Origin: CALCEB01 sp035531475
GTDB lineage: Bacteria; Acidobacteriota; Terriglobia; UBA7540
Assembly (NCBI GenBank): GCA_035531475.1
Contig: DATKST010000170.1
Coordinates: forward strand, 1 to 64,000
Direction of reading: 5' to 3'
DNA length: 64,000 nt
Shown here: positions 42,084 to 49,876 of the stretch, one piece after another
Layout of the letters: each line of letters starts with the position of its first letter
How positions within the stretch are numbered: position 1 is the stretch's first letter
Made by a program: the position numbers and the translations under genes
Notes under the pieces: generated by a model
What the model was told of the DNA's origin: nothing
What the model saw: the letters and a program-made list of their open reading frames with translations, nothing else
Databases searched by the model: none

Positions 42084-42353
42084 ATGGCAAACGAATCGAG
42101 CAGTTTCAAACTCACATACTTGTTGGTAGGACTAGGCATCGGTGCGGCGGTAGGGATTCTCTTTGCGCCGAAGACCGGTGAGGAAACCCGTGACCTGATC
42201 GTTGGCAAGACTCGGGACGGCGCACAGTGGGTGACCGATCGCAGCAACGAACTGAGCAAGGCAGTGCAAGGTGTGGCCAAGGATGCGGGACGGAAGATCG
42301 ACCGTTTGGCGAAGGCCAGTAACGGCTTGGCCGACCGAATCGGCCTGAGCTAG
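42084..42353 (+). CDS. YtxH-domain small membrane protein
   Basis: 89 residues. One N-terminal span with the glycine pattern YLLVGLGIGAAVGILFAPKTG, then an amphipathic tail (ETRDLIVGKTRDGAQWVTDR). This is the YtxH (gas-vesicle/stress-associated) signature. The upstream 42000-42083 is A/T-rich and contains a possible promoter (TTGATC, 17 bases, TATCTG). Paralogous to the next gene. Confidence 0.85.
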   Translation: MANESSSFKLTYLLVGLGIGAAVGILFAPKTGEETRDLIVGKTRDGAQWVTDRSNELSKAVQGVAKDAGRKIDRLAKASNGLADRIGLS

Positions 42354-42414
42354 TTCCACCCGGCAATTCTGAGATACGAGCCGCCGGACGTGCGGCTGCG
42401 TTGTGGAGGTTCAA

Positions 42415-42711
42415 ATGAGCAATGGTAACGGGGGCTCGAAGTTCGCATTTTTCCTGGCGGGCCTGGGAGTCGGGGCGATTTTGGCGCTGCTTCTGGCGCC
42501 GGGTTCCGGTGAGGAGACTCGGCAGATGATCGGCCAGAAGGCCAATGAGGGCAGGGATTACGTGTCCAACAAGAGCAAGGAATTCCGGCAGCAGGCCGAA
42601 GGCATCGTGGAGAAAGCCAAGGACTTGGTGACGCAGCAGAAGGAACAACTCTCCGCCGCGCTCGAAGCTGGAAAGCAAGCCTATCAAGAGGAGCGGTCGA
42701 AGTCCCGGTGA
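42415..42711 (+). CDS. YtxH-domain small membrane protein, paralogue
   Basis: 98 residues from ATG 42415 (GGAGG upstream; the GTG at 42403 is less likely). FFLAGLGVGAILALLLAPGS followed by GEETRQMIGQ mirrors the preceding gene, with a longer charged coiled tail rich in Lys and Gln. The stop overlaps the next gene's start region (42708-42711). Likely envelope-stress or chaperone-like function; exact role unknown. Confidence 0.85.
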   Translation: MSNGNGGSKFAFFLAGLGVGAILALLLAPGSGEETRQMIGQKANEGRDYVSNKSKEFRQQAEGIVEKAKDLVTQQKEQLSAALEAGKQAYQEERSKSR

Positions 42712-43262
42712 TGCCGGCTTTTCCGGACCACCGGTGCTGGGATGCGAACATGGCCCACGCAAATCTGATGGCCACTTTTGTGGTGGTTGCCGCTTTGGCC
42801 CTGGCTTTGCAAGCCGCGGTCATGGTCGGAATCTTTGTGTCCGTCAAACAGTTTCTGACCCGGGCGGACGGCGTCATTCGTGATATGCGCCGGCGGACTG
42901 AGCCTTTCTTGGACACCCTCAATGCCATTGCTCAAGACTCGCGCGAGCCAGTTCACAACATCGTCACCAATCTTTCGGACGTGAGCCGGACGCTTCGGGA
43001 ACGGACAAACCTGGTGGACGCCCGAGTGGGGGAGATGGTGGAAACCTTCCGTTTGCAAGTGGCGCGCATCGATCAATTGATTGCCACATCTGTAGTAAGG
43101 GTCAACACCGCGGCGGATGTCATCCAGTCCGGAATCCTCAATCCTGTTTATCAAGCGTCGGCCATTCTGAAAGGCGTTCAAGCGGGCATCGATTACTTTT
43201 TCAAACGCCGCCGATCGAGCGGCGCCCGTGAGGCGAACCAGGACGAAGAGCTCTTCATTTAG
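42711..43262 (+). CDS. DUF948-like membrane protein
   Basis: About 183 residues. One strong span (ATFVVVAALALALQAAVMVG), then a long helical region (VKQFLTRADGVIRDMRRRTE … LSDVSRTLRERTNLVDARVG) of the kind seen in DUF948 proteins that accompany YtxH genes. A start at 42708, 42711 or 42750 (MAHANLMATF) is possible. The GGxLNP-like stretch IQSGILNPVYQASAILKGVQ near the C-terminus is conserved in related proteins, as I recall. Third gene of a small envelope-stress cluster. Confidence 0.65.
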   Translation: MPAFPDHRCWDANMAHANLMATFVVVAALALALQAAVMVGIFVSVKQFLTRADGVIRDMRRRTEPFLDTLNAIAQDSREPVHNIVTNLSDVSRTLRERTNLVDARVGEMVETFRLQVARIDQLIATSVVRVNTAADVIQSGILNPVYQASAILKGVQAGIDYFFKRRRSSGAREANQDEELFI

Positions 43263-44010
43263 CCTGCCCGATTTTGCCGAACCCCCTGTGGAGACCACTC
43301 CTTTCGCGGCACCCCAATCCAGACAGTCAACCTCAGCGGCGCTGGCGATTTTCGCCCGCGCTCCGGTGCCTGGCCGGGCCAAGACCCGGCTGATTGCATT
43401 GCTGGGCGAAGCAGGAGCCGCACAATTCCAGTGCGCTTTGCTCGGCGATTCGTTAGGCAAGGTGAGACCGTTCCACACCGGCGCGGCGCTCTATCTGTTC
43501 CTGGCGGGCAGCACCTCCGGGCTGGGCGGTTTGGTGAAAATCCCAACGCAGGTGGAAGTCGCACTTCAAAACGGATCGACGCTGGGTGACCGCCTTGAAT
43601 CGGCTTTCCGCAAGCTCTTCAAACATCACCAGCGCGCCGTCATCACCGGCACGGACTCGCCGTTGCTCCCTCCAGCCACGCTTCGTCTGGCCCTCCATGA
43701 GTTGAGGACATGCGACGCCGTGCTGGGCCCGTGCCCGGACGGCGGATATTACCTGATTGGGCTGCGAGCCTCACGCAGTCAACCCATCCTTCGCGGTCTA
43801 TTGCGGGAGGTGCGCTGGAGCACCCGCTTCGCTTTCCGGGATACGCTCGGCTCCATCACCCGGCGAGGACTTTCCTGCTCAGTTCTGCCCGAATGGAATG
43901 ATGTGGACCGTCCGGCTGATGTTTTGCGTCTGCGTCGGTGGCTTCACCGCCATGCCACGGCGCGGCGCTTGGCCCCGCAAACCTGGCGGTTCCTCAAAAC
44001 ATTCTTGTAA
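43228..44010 (+). CDS. TIGR04282 (DUF2064) glycosyltransferase/nucleotidyltransferase-like protein
   Basis: 260 residues from GTG 43228, overlapping the previous gene; GTG 43288 is an alternative that avoids the overlap. ALAIFARAPVPGRAKTRLIA is the nucleotide-binding start of the family. ITGTDSPLLPPATLRLAL and GPCPDGGYYLIGLR are its Asp-containing metal/substrate motifs, and EWNDVDRPADVLRL lies near the end. The fold is GT-A-like. Substrate unknown; family members often occur near secondary-metabolite or lipid-sugar genes. Confidence 0.85.
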   Translation: MRRTRTKSSSFSLPDFAEPPVETTPFAAPQSRQSTSAALAIFARAPVPGRAKTRLIALLGEAGAAQFQCALLGDSLGKVRPFHTGAALYLFLAGSTSGLGGLVKIPTQVEVALQNGSTLGDRLESAFRKLFKHHQRAVITGTDSPLLPPATLRLALHELRTCDAVLGPCPDGGYYLIGLRASRSQPILRGLLREVRWSTRFAFRDTLGSITRRGLSCSVLPEWNDVDRPADVLRLRRWLHRHATARRLAPQTWRFLKTFL

Positions 44011-44031
44011 CCGTTCGGCACGCAGCCGGAG

Positions 44032-44139
44032 GGTCGGATCTCAGTCTGCTGTAGCGGCGTCTCTGAGCACGGAAGATGCTGATCAAAACAATTCGGCGGT
44101 CAGAGACCGCCGCTACAGCAGCAAAAATGTACCGCTACC
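44032..44139. repeat. Family B MITE-like palindrome, reverse copy
   Basis: GTCTGCTGTAGCGGCGTCTC … GGCGGTCAGAGACCGCCGCT … GTACCGCTACC. One arm is partly scrambled (GAGCACGGAAGATGCTGATC). It lies about 100 bp upstream of the DUF4139 gene. Confidence 0.7.
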
Positions 44140-44240
44140 TCCGGCGGAGGCACCCGTCCGTGCTTATGCCGCGCTTTCGCGGCATAATGGCTGGTGTTCG
44201 AAGAAGCTGCGCTCCGTGATAGCGCGCCGATGGAGATGCC

Positions 44241-45695
44241 ATGCACAAAGATCGCATTAGCGGCGGAACATTCATTTTGGTTTCACTTCTCATGGGCGCT
44301 TGGCCGGGACTCGCCCAAACCCCAACCCCGGCTACGGCCACATCCACTGCGGCCAATCAAAAAAACCTCTCGGTGACGGTTTACAATTCCGATCTGGCCC
44401 TGGTGCGGGACGTTCGCGATGTGAATATTCCGGCTGGGACGGTCGATCTCCGGTTTGAGGACATCGCCGCCAGCATCCAGCCGGAAACCGTTCACATTGC
44501 ATCGGTGACGTCGCCCCAAGGTCTCGACGTTCTGGAACAAAATTACGAATACGATCTGTTGAACCCGGCGAAACTCTTGCAGAAATACGTGGGCAAGCAG
44601 GTGACGCTGATCCGCCTCGAGTTGCACGACCAATCGACCGTGGAAGTTCCCGTCAAGGCGACGCTGCTGGCGGATAATGACAGTCCTGTCTGGCAGGTGG
44701 GCAATGAAATTGTCACCGGTATGGGGGCGGACCGCTATGTATTCCCCGACCTTCCCCAGAACCTTTACAGCAAACCCACGCTCATCTGGCTGCTGAAGAA
44801 TCGCAATGCAGGCGAACAGACCATCGAGGCTTCCTACCTGGCGGAGAAAATCCACTGGAGTGCGGATTACGTGCTCAACGTCACAAGCGATGAGAAGAGC
44901 AGCGCATTGAACGGATGGGTGACCATCAATAACAACACCGGCACGTCGTTTCGCGACGCCCAGCTTCAACTGGTTGCCGGGCAGGTGCATCAAGTAACTC
45001 GACAGCCGATGTTCCGTCGTTACGCCATGCGGAATCAAGTGGCCTCGCCTGCCGCCGCGCCGTTTGCCCAGGAGTCCATCTCCGAATACCATCTCTACAC
45101 GCTGGGCCGCCGCACCACGCTCGCCAACAACGAATCCAAGCAGATCAGCCTGCTTTCCGCGGCGAATATTCATATCGAGAAAACGTTTGAAGTCAACGGC
45201 AACGGCTTCTACTTTCGCAGTGCCATGGGACCGGGCCAGCCCACCAAGGACCCAATCGAGGTCCATCTGAAATTTCGGAACTCGAAGGACAATTCGCTGG
45301 GTATGCCCTTGCCGGAGGGCACGGTGCGGGTTTATCAGGCTGACTCCCACGGGCGGGAACAATTCATCGGCGAGGATCACATTGGCCACACGCCAAAAGA
45401 CGAGAAACTCAACCTCCTGATCGGCAACGCTTTTGACGTGGTTGAGGAGCGGAAGCAGACCGATTACCAATCGCTTGGCCCCAACGCCTCGGAAAGCGCC
45501 TATGAAATTACGATTCGCAATCACAAGAACGAACCCATCACGGTGAAGGTGAATGAACCACTGGGCGGCGATTGGACCATGCAATCTTCCAATTTCAAAT
45601 ACCAAAAGACTTCGGCCTTCTCAGCGAGGTTTGAGATTCCTGTGCCTGCGAATGGCCGGGCGGTGTTGAACTACCGAGTGCGGGTGAGGTGGTGA
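44241..45695 (+). CDS. Exported DUF4139 protein
   Basis: 484 residues. The N-terminal hydrophobic stretch ISGGTFILVSLLMGAWPGLA and AQTPTPATATS indicate a signal peptide. NLSVTVYNSDLALVRDVRDV is the typical N-terminal domain start, and the long beta-rich DUF4139 region follows (AEKIHWSADYVLNVTSDEKS …, KQISLLSAANIHIEKTFEVN …). The end ANGRAVLNYRVRVRW is characteristic. Function of the family is unknown; mucoidy- or surface-related roles have been suggested for relatives. ATG 44241 has a poor RBS. Confidence 0.85.
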   Translation: MHKDRISGGTFILVSLLMGAWPGLAQTPTPATATSTAANQKNLSVTVYNSDLALVRDVRDVNIPAGTVDLRFEDIAASIQPETVHIASVTSPQGLDVLEQNYEYDLLNPAKLLQKYVGKQVTLIRLELHDQSTVEVPVKATLLADNDSPVWQVGNEIVTGMGADRYVFPDLPQNLYSKPTLIWLLKNRNAGEQTIEASYLAEKIHWSADYVLNVTSDEKSSALNGWVTINNNTGTSFRDAQLQLVAGQVHQVTRQPMFRRYAMRNQVASPAAAPFAQESISEYHLYTLGRRTTLANNESKQISLLSAANIHIEKTFEVNGNGFYFRSAMGPGQPTKDPIEVHLKFRNSKDNSLGMPLPEGTVRVYQADSHGREQFIGEDHIGHTPKDEKLNLLIGNAFDVVEERKQTDYQSLGPNASESAYEITIRNHKNEPITVKVNEPLGGDWTMQSSNFKYQKTSAFSARFEIPVPANGRAVLNYRVRVRW

Positions 45696-45751
45696 AAAAG
45701 AAGAAGCCGTCAGCTTTCAGGCTTCAGCCTGGATTGTTCATGCACTTCCCC

Positions 45752-45922
45752 TGACGGTCCCCAAGGGAGATTCGTGAATAACTGCACACGGTTGAACCAG
45801 TGCCCCTCACCCGCCGCTTCGCGGTACCCTCTCCCCGCTTGCGGGGAGAGGGCCGGGGTGAGGGGGAACGCGACGACCATGCCATCAAAATCATGAGGTT
45901 CATCCTAACTGAACAGTATTGG
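45752..45922. repeat. Family M MITE-like repeat (reverse)
   Basis: Matches the 52787 element in reverse: ACACGGTTGAACCAGTGCCC, the hairpin, ATCAAAATCATGAGGTTCAT and the terminal repeat CTAACTGAACAGTATTGGG. The left terminal repeat is degraded. It lies between convergent genes. Confidence 0.7.
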
Positions 45923-45979
45923 GAATAGGCGCTTTTCCGGGGATTAAGGCAGGCAAGCTCACGCTGCAAGCTGATCGCT

Positions 45980-47110
45980 TCACACAATCAACATGCAATC
46001 ACCATAGCTATAAAACCGGTATCTTTGTTCCACGGCGTGGCGATACGCCTTCAGGATCAGTTCGCGCCCCGCAAATGCTGAAACCAACATGAGCAAGGTG
46101 GATTGCGGCAGGTGGAAATTGGTGAGCAGGCCGCGAACGGCGTGAAACTCGTGACCCGGCACAATGAACAAATTTGTTTCTCCCCGCCCCGGCTCAATCC
46201 GCCCTGGCCCCATGCTTCCCGGCTCGCTTTGTCCTGTGCCAGCTTGCACTGGACCGGGAAGGGCCAGGTGTTCGAGCGTCCGCGTGGAAGTGGTGCCCAC
46301 GGCAATCACACAGCGGTTTTCTTCGAGCGCCCGATTGATGGCGGCAGCGGTTTCCGGCGAAGCCTCAAACCTTTCCGGTTCCATGCGATGGTCCTCCACC
46401 TGTTCCACGCGCACCGGTTGGAACGTACCGAGTCCCACGTGGAGCGTGACCTCACAAGTCTCGACGCCGCGCACCCTCAGTTCCTCCAGCACCCCCCGGG
46501 TGAAATGGAAACCGGCGGTGGGAGCCGCTACGGCGCCCCGCACCGTGGCATAAACCGTCTGGTAAGTTTCGCGGTCGGCGGCTTCGTCCGGGCGGCGAAC
46601 GTAGGGCGGCAACGGAACGTGGCCAATGCGGTCGATGGTTTCCTCCACACCGCCCTCGCGAGCCTTCAGCCGCACCCGCCGGATGCCGCGCTCGCCCCGG
46701 CCCAGGATTTCCGCCTCCAGAGCGCCCGCGCCGAAAATCAAGATTTCACCCGTCCGCAATTTCCGGCCCGGATGCACCAAACCTTCCCACGTGCCATCCT
46801 CCAACTGCCGGGTCAGGAACAATTCCACTTCGCCACGCAGAAATTGATTTACAGCGGGATTATTTTTCCCGATTTCCTGTGCGGTTGTGCCCAATCGCTG
46901 CCCCAGCAGCCGCGCCGGAAATACTTTGGTGTTGTTAAACACCACCAGATCGCCGGGCCGAAGAATTTGAGGAAGCTCGCGGAACTTGCGGTCTTCAAAC
47001 GTTCCACGTTGGCGGTCCACCAACATCAGCCGCGAAGCGTCACGCGGCTCCATGGGCCGCTGGGCGATCAAGTCTCTGGGTAAGGCGAAGTCAAATTGGT
47101 CAACTCTCAT
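45980..47110 (-). CDS. queA: tRNA preQ1(34) S-adenosylmethionine ribosyltransferase-isomerase
   Basis: 376 residues. Start MRVDQFDFALPRDLIAQRPM, FNNTKVFPARLLGQR, PPYVRRPDEAADRETYQTVY, AAPTAGFHFT and LHVGLGTFQPVR are hallmarks of QueA, which transfers ribose from SAM to preQ1 in tRNA during queuosine synthesis. The insert of repeated Gly-Pro-Gly (about residues 293-315: LPGPVQAGTGQSEPGSMGPG) is longer than usual and low in complexity. Divergent from the methyltransferase gene, 38 bp away. Confidence 0.95.
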   Translation of the reverse strand: MRVDQFDFALPRDLIAQRPMEPRDASRLMLVDRQRGTFEDRKFRELPQILRPGDLVVFNNTKVFPARLLGQRLGTTAQEIGKNNPAVNQFLRGEVELFLTRQLEDGTWEGLVHPGRKLRTGEILIFGAGALEAEILGRGERGIRRVRLKAREGGVEETIDRIGHVPLPPYVRRPDEAADRETYQTVYATVRGAVAAPTAGFHFTRGVLEELRVRGVETCEVTLHVGLGTFQPVRVEQVEDHRMEPERFEASPETAAAINRALEENRCVIAVGTTSTRTLEHLALPGPVQAGTGQSEPGSMGPGRIEPGRGETNLFIVPGHEFHAVRGLLTNFHLPQSTLLMLVSAFAGRELILKAYRHAVEQRYRFYSYGDCMLIV

Positions 47111-47148
47111 GCAATCTGATTTTAACGCGGATGTGATACATTACCTCC

Positions 47149-48312
47149 GTGCAAACTGGAACTGTCACCATTTCGCGCCGCGCCACCGACCGGATTCTCG
47201 CCGGCCACCCGTGGATTTACCGTACCGATGTGGAAAAGGCTGAGGCTGAGCCGGGCGCCGTGGTGCGCCTGATGGATGGCCGCAAGCGTTTTTGGGGACA
47301 GGCGCTTTACAGCGATAAGTCGCAAATTGCGGTGCGATTGCTCACCCGCGAGGAGCGCACTTTCGATCGCACTTTTCTTGCCGAGCGCATTGCTGCGGCC
47401 GCAGCCTGGCGGCGTGAAATCGTGGGTGACGCGCAGGCTTACCGCTTGGTGGCCTCGGAAGGCGACCGCTTGCCCTCGCTCATCATTGACCGCTATGGCG
47501 ACCGGTTCGTCATGCAGACTCTGAGCCAGGGAACGGACCGTTGGAAGCCGATGCTGATTGAAATCCTGCAGGAACAATTCAATGCCAAGACCATCATTGA
47601 GCGTAACGACGTACCGGTACGGAAGCTCGAAGGCTTGATGGAGCAGAAGGGCGTTCTTGCCGGTGAGCCGGTAACCGAAGTTGCGATCCATGAAAACGGC
47701 GTCATTTTCCACTTTGATTTGCTGGCGGGACAGAAGACGGGGGGCTTCCTCGACCAGCGGGAAAATCGCGCTGCGGCTCGTGAGCGCGCGCGCGGACGGG
47801 CGCTCGATTGCTTCTGCTACGGTGGGGGCTTTGCCTTGACCGTCGCTTCGCGCTGCGAATCGGTGCTGGGCGTGGATAGCTCGGCAGAGGCGCTGGCGCT
47901 GGCGCGCCGCAATCAGGAATTGAACGGTATCTCCAACGTCGAATGGAAGGAAGCCAACTGTTTTGACTTCCTCAAAGCGGCGGACCACGACGGCCTGCGC
48001 TTTGACACGGTGATTGTGGATCCGCCCGCCTTCGCGCCGCAAAGGTCGAACGTTGAACCGGCGTTGCGCGGCTATAAAGAGTTAAACCTGCGCGCCTTGA
48101 AAATCCTGAATCCCGGCGGATTTCTAGTGACTTGTTCCTGCTCCTTCCATGTCAGTGAAGCCGATTTTCTCGAGGCCGTGGCCAGCGCCGCGCTCGATGC
48201 CCATCGCCAAGTGGTGGTGGTGGAGCGGCGCACGCAATCGCGCGATCACCCCATTTTGCTCACCGTGCCGGAGACGCATTATCTTAAATGTCTGATCCTG
48301 CGCGTGCTGTGA
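47149..48312 (+). CDS. Class I rRNA methyltransferase (RlmI/YwbD-like)
   Basis: 387 residues from GTG 47149. An N-terminal PUA domain (ISRRATDRILAGHPWIYRTD … EPGAVVRLMDGR) is followed by a Rossmann SAM domain with QKTGGFLDQRENR, RALDCFCYGGGFAL, VLGVDSSAEALALA and the catalytic VIVDPPAFA, plus the Cys in LVTCSCSFH. This is the architecture of RlmI, which makes m5C in 23S rRNA. Exact target not provable here. It shares a 38-bp divergent promoter region with queA. Confidence 0.9.
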   Translation: MQTGTVTISRRATDRILAGHPWIYRTDVEKAEAEPGAVVRLMDGRKRFWGQALYSDKSQIAVRLLTREERTFDRTFLAERIAAAAAWRREIVGDAQAYRLVASEGDRLPSLIIDRYGDRFVMQTLSQGTDRWKPMLIEILQEQFNAKTIIERNDVPVRKLEGLMEQKGVLAGEPVTEVAIHENGVIFHFDLLAGQKTGGFLDQRENRAAARERARGRALDCFCYGGGFALTVASRCESVLGVDSSAEALALARRNQELNGISNVEWKEANCFDFLKAADHDGLRFDTVIVDPPAFAPQRSNVEPALRGYKELNLRALKILNPGGFLVTCSCSFHVSEADFLEAVASAALDAHRQVVVVERRTQSRDHPILLTVPETHYLKCLILRVL

Positions 48313-48327
48313 TTTTCCAACGGCAAC

Positions 48328-48376
48328 GTAGCGCCGCCGTCCCGGCGGCATTTGGCCGGCAGGATGCCGGCGCTAC
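48328..48376. repeat. Family E palindrome
   Basis: GTAGCGCCGCCGTCCCGGCG … GCCGGCAGGATGCCGGCGCTAC, 49 bp. The remaining 48377-48556 has no visible gene; AGCGGAGGAGCC before 48557 is a strong RBS. Confidence 0.7.
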
Positions 48377-48556
48377 TTGCCTGCTTTCGAGCCGCCAGGA
48401 GCTAACGGCATCTCGCCGTCCACGTCTTCGGCTTGGCAGTGATAAAGCGGTTTCAAGCACGGTGACCCGGAGGCGCTCTGTCCCTGGGCTCACCGCAATC
48501 TGGCGGGTGGCGGGCGCCAACAGCCTCGTGGTAAGCTTGCCAGCGGAGGAGCCAGC

Positions 48557-49876
48557 ATGACCCCGGCCCAAACATTGCGCGAAGCGTTCCGTGCTACCGA
48601 CCCTCAGCCTTTGCCGAGCGGAGACTCTTACTTTGTGAACCTCGCCCAGGCGCGAGGCTCCACCGCCACCGTCCGGCTGAGACAGATGATTCAGAACTGC
48701 GACTCCGGAGAGTACTCCGCCATCGCTTTCAGCGGGCACCGCGGCTCCGGCAAGTCGACCGAGCTTCGCCAGTTGGAGAGCGAGCTCGCGCCTTCCTGCT
48801 TCACGCTCTACCTGGACATCAACGACTTTCTGGACGCTGCGGACGTCGATTACACCGATCTCTTTCTGCTAGTGTCGCGAAGCCTGCTCGACGCTTTGCG
48901 CGAGAGGGAAGTCCCTCTCAGCACGAATCTGCTTCGAGACGTGGAGGCGTGGTTCAGGCAGGTCACAAAGGAGACGGAGGAGAGCATTCAGCTTTCGGCG
49001 GGCATCAGCGCGGAAGCGCAAGCCGGCGTGAACATTCCGTTTGTGGCACGCCTGCTCGCCAAGCTGACGGCCGACGTCAAGGCTGGGTCTTCCCAGAAGA
49101 AGACCACGCGAGAGGAGCTTGACCGTTACTTCAGCGGTCTCCTCAGTAACACGAATGTTTTGCTGACCTCAGCCGCCAAAGCCTTGCAGCAGGCCGTCCG
49201 GCCCAGCCAGCTTCTTATCGTGTTCGACAATCTCGACCGTTTGCCGCCGGACAAGAGTGAAAAGCTGTTCTTCGATCACGGTTCGCAATTGCGCGGCATG
49301 GCGTGCCACGCCATTTACACGGTGTCGATCGACACCTTTTACTCGCGCCGGGGTCTCTTCAACGTCTTTCCGGGTCATGTCATCCTGCCGAACGTGAAGC
49401 TGCGCGCCGGAAAGTCCTCCAAGGAGCCGCACCGAGCGGGGGTCGAAGCCATGCGCGAGATCATCCGCCGGCGCCTGGACGTGGAAACCCTTATCAGCCC
49501 GCCGGCGCTGGCCGGCGAATTTATCCGGCTGAGTGGCGGTTCGGTGCGGCAGCTCATCCGGCTGCTCCGCGAGGCGGTGCTCAGCGCCCAGTCGCGCGAG
49601 CTTGCCGCCATCAATTCTCAGGCGCTTGAGGATGCAACCCGAAACCTCCGGCAGGACTTCGAGCGCATGCTTGCGCCATCCGACTATGAGTTGCTCCGCC
49701 GCGCCTGGGACACAAAGAGCATCGAGAAAACAGATGCCTATATGCAACTGCTCTCGAACCTCTCCATCCTGGAGTACAATGGAGACGAGCTCTGGTATGA
49801 CGTTAATCCGCTGATCGAGTCCATCCATGCCTTCCAGGACGTCGCCAAGAAGCCGCGTGCAAGAGCCCGCCGCTGA
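48557..49876 (+). CDS. P-loop ATPase, partner of a TPR protein
   Basis: 439 residues, ATG 48557 behind CGGAGGAG. Walker A GHRGSGKST (60-68) sits in AFSGHRGSGKSTELRQLESE. Walker B is SQLLIVFDNLDRLPPDK (about 218-230), and a sensor/arginine region follows. The C-terminal third has a winged-helix-like part (GGSVRQLIRLLREAVLSAQS … FERMLAPSDYELLRRAWDTK). This resembles AAA/STAND-type ATPases found next to TPR proteins. The downstream TPR gene starts inside it (20-bp overlap), so the two act together. Function unknown; a signalling or conflict (defence) role is a guess from architecture. Confidence 0.75.
   Translation: MTPAQTLREAFRATDPQPLPSGDSYFVNLAQARGSTATVRLRQMIQNCDSGEYSAIAFSGHRGSGKSTELRQLESELAPSCFTLYLDINDFLDAADVDYTDLFLLVSRSLLDALREREVPLSTNLLRDVEAWFRQVTKETEESIQLSAGISAEAQAGVNIPFVARLLAKLTADVKAGSSQKKTTREELDRYFSGLLSNTNVLLTSAAKALQQAVRPSQLLIVFDNLDRLPPDKSEKLFFDHGSQLRGMACHAIYTVSIDTFYSRRGLFNVFPGHVILPNVKLRAGKSSKEPHRAGVEAMREIIRRRLDVETLISPPALAGEFIRLSGGSVRQLIRLLREAVLSAQSRELAAINSQALEDATRNLRQDFERMLAPSDYELLRRAWDTKSIEKTDAYMQLLSNLSILEYNGDELWYDVNPLIESIHAFQDVAKKPRARARR

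Noticed and set aside
44283..45605. 440-codon minus-strand frame
   Set aside because: Antisense shadow of the DUF4139 gene.
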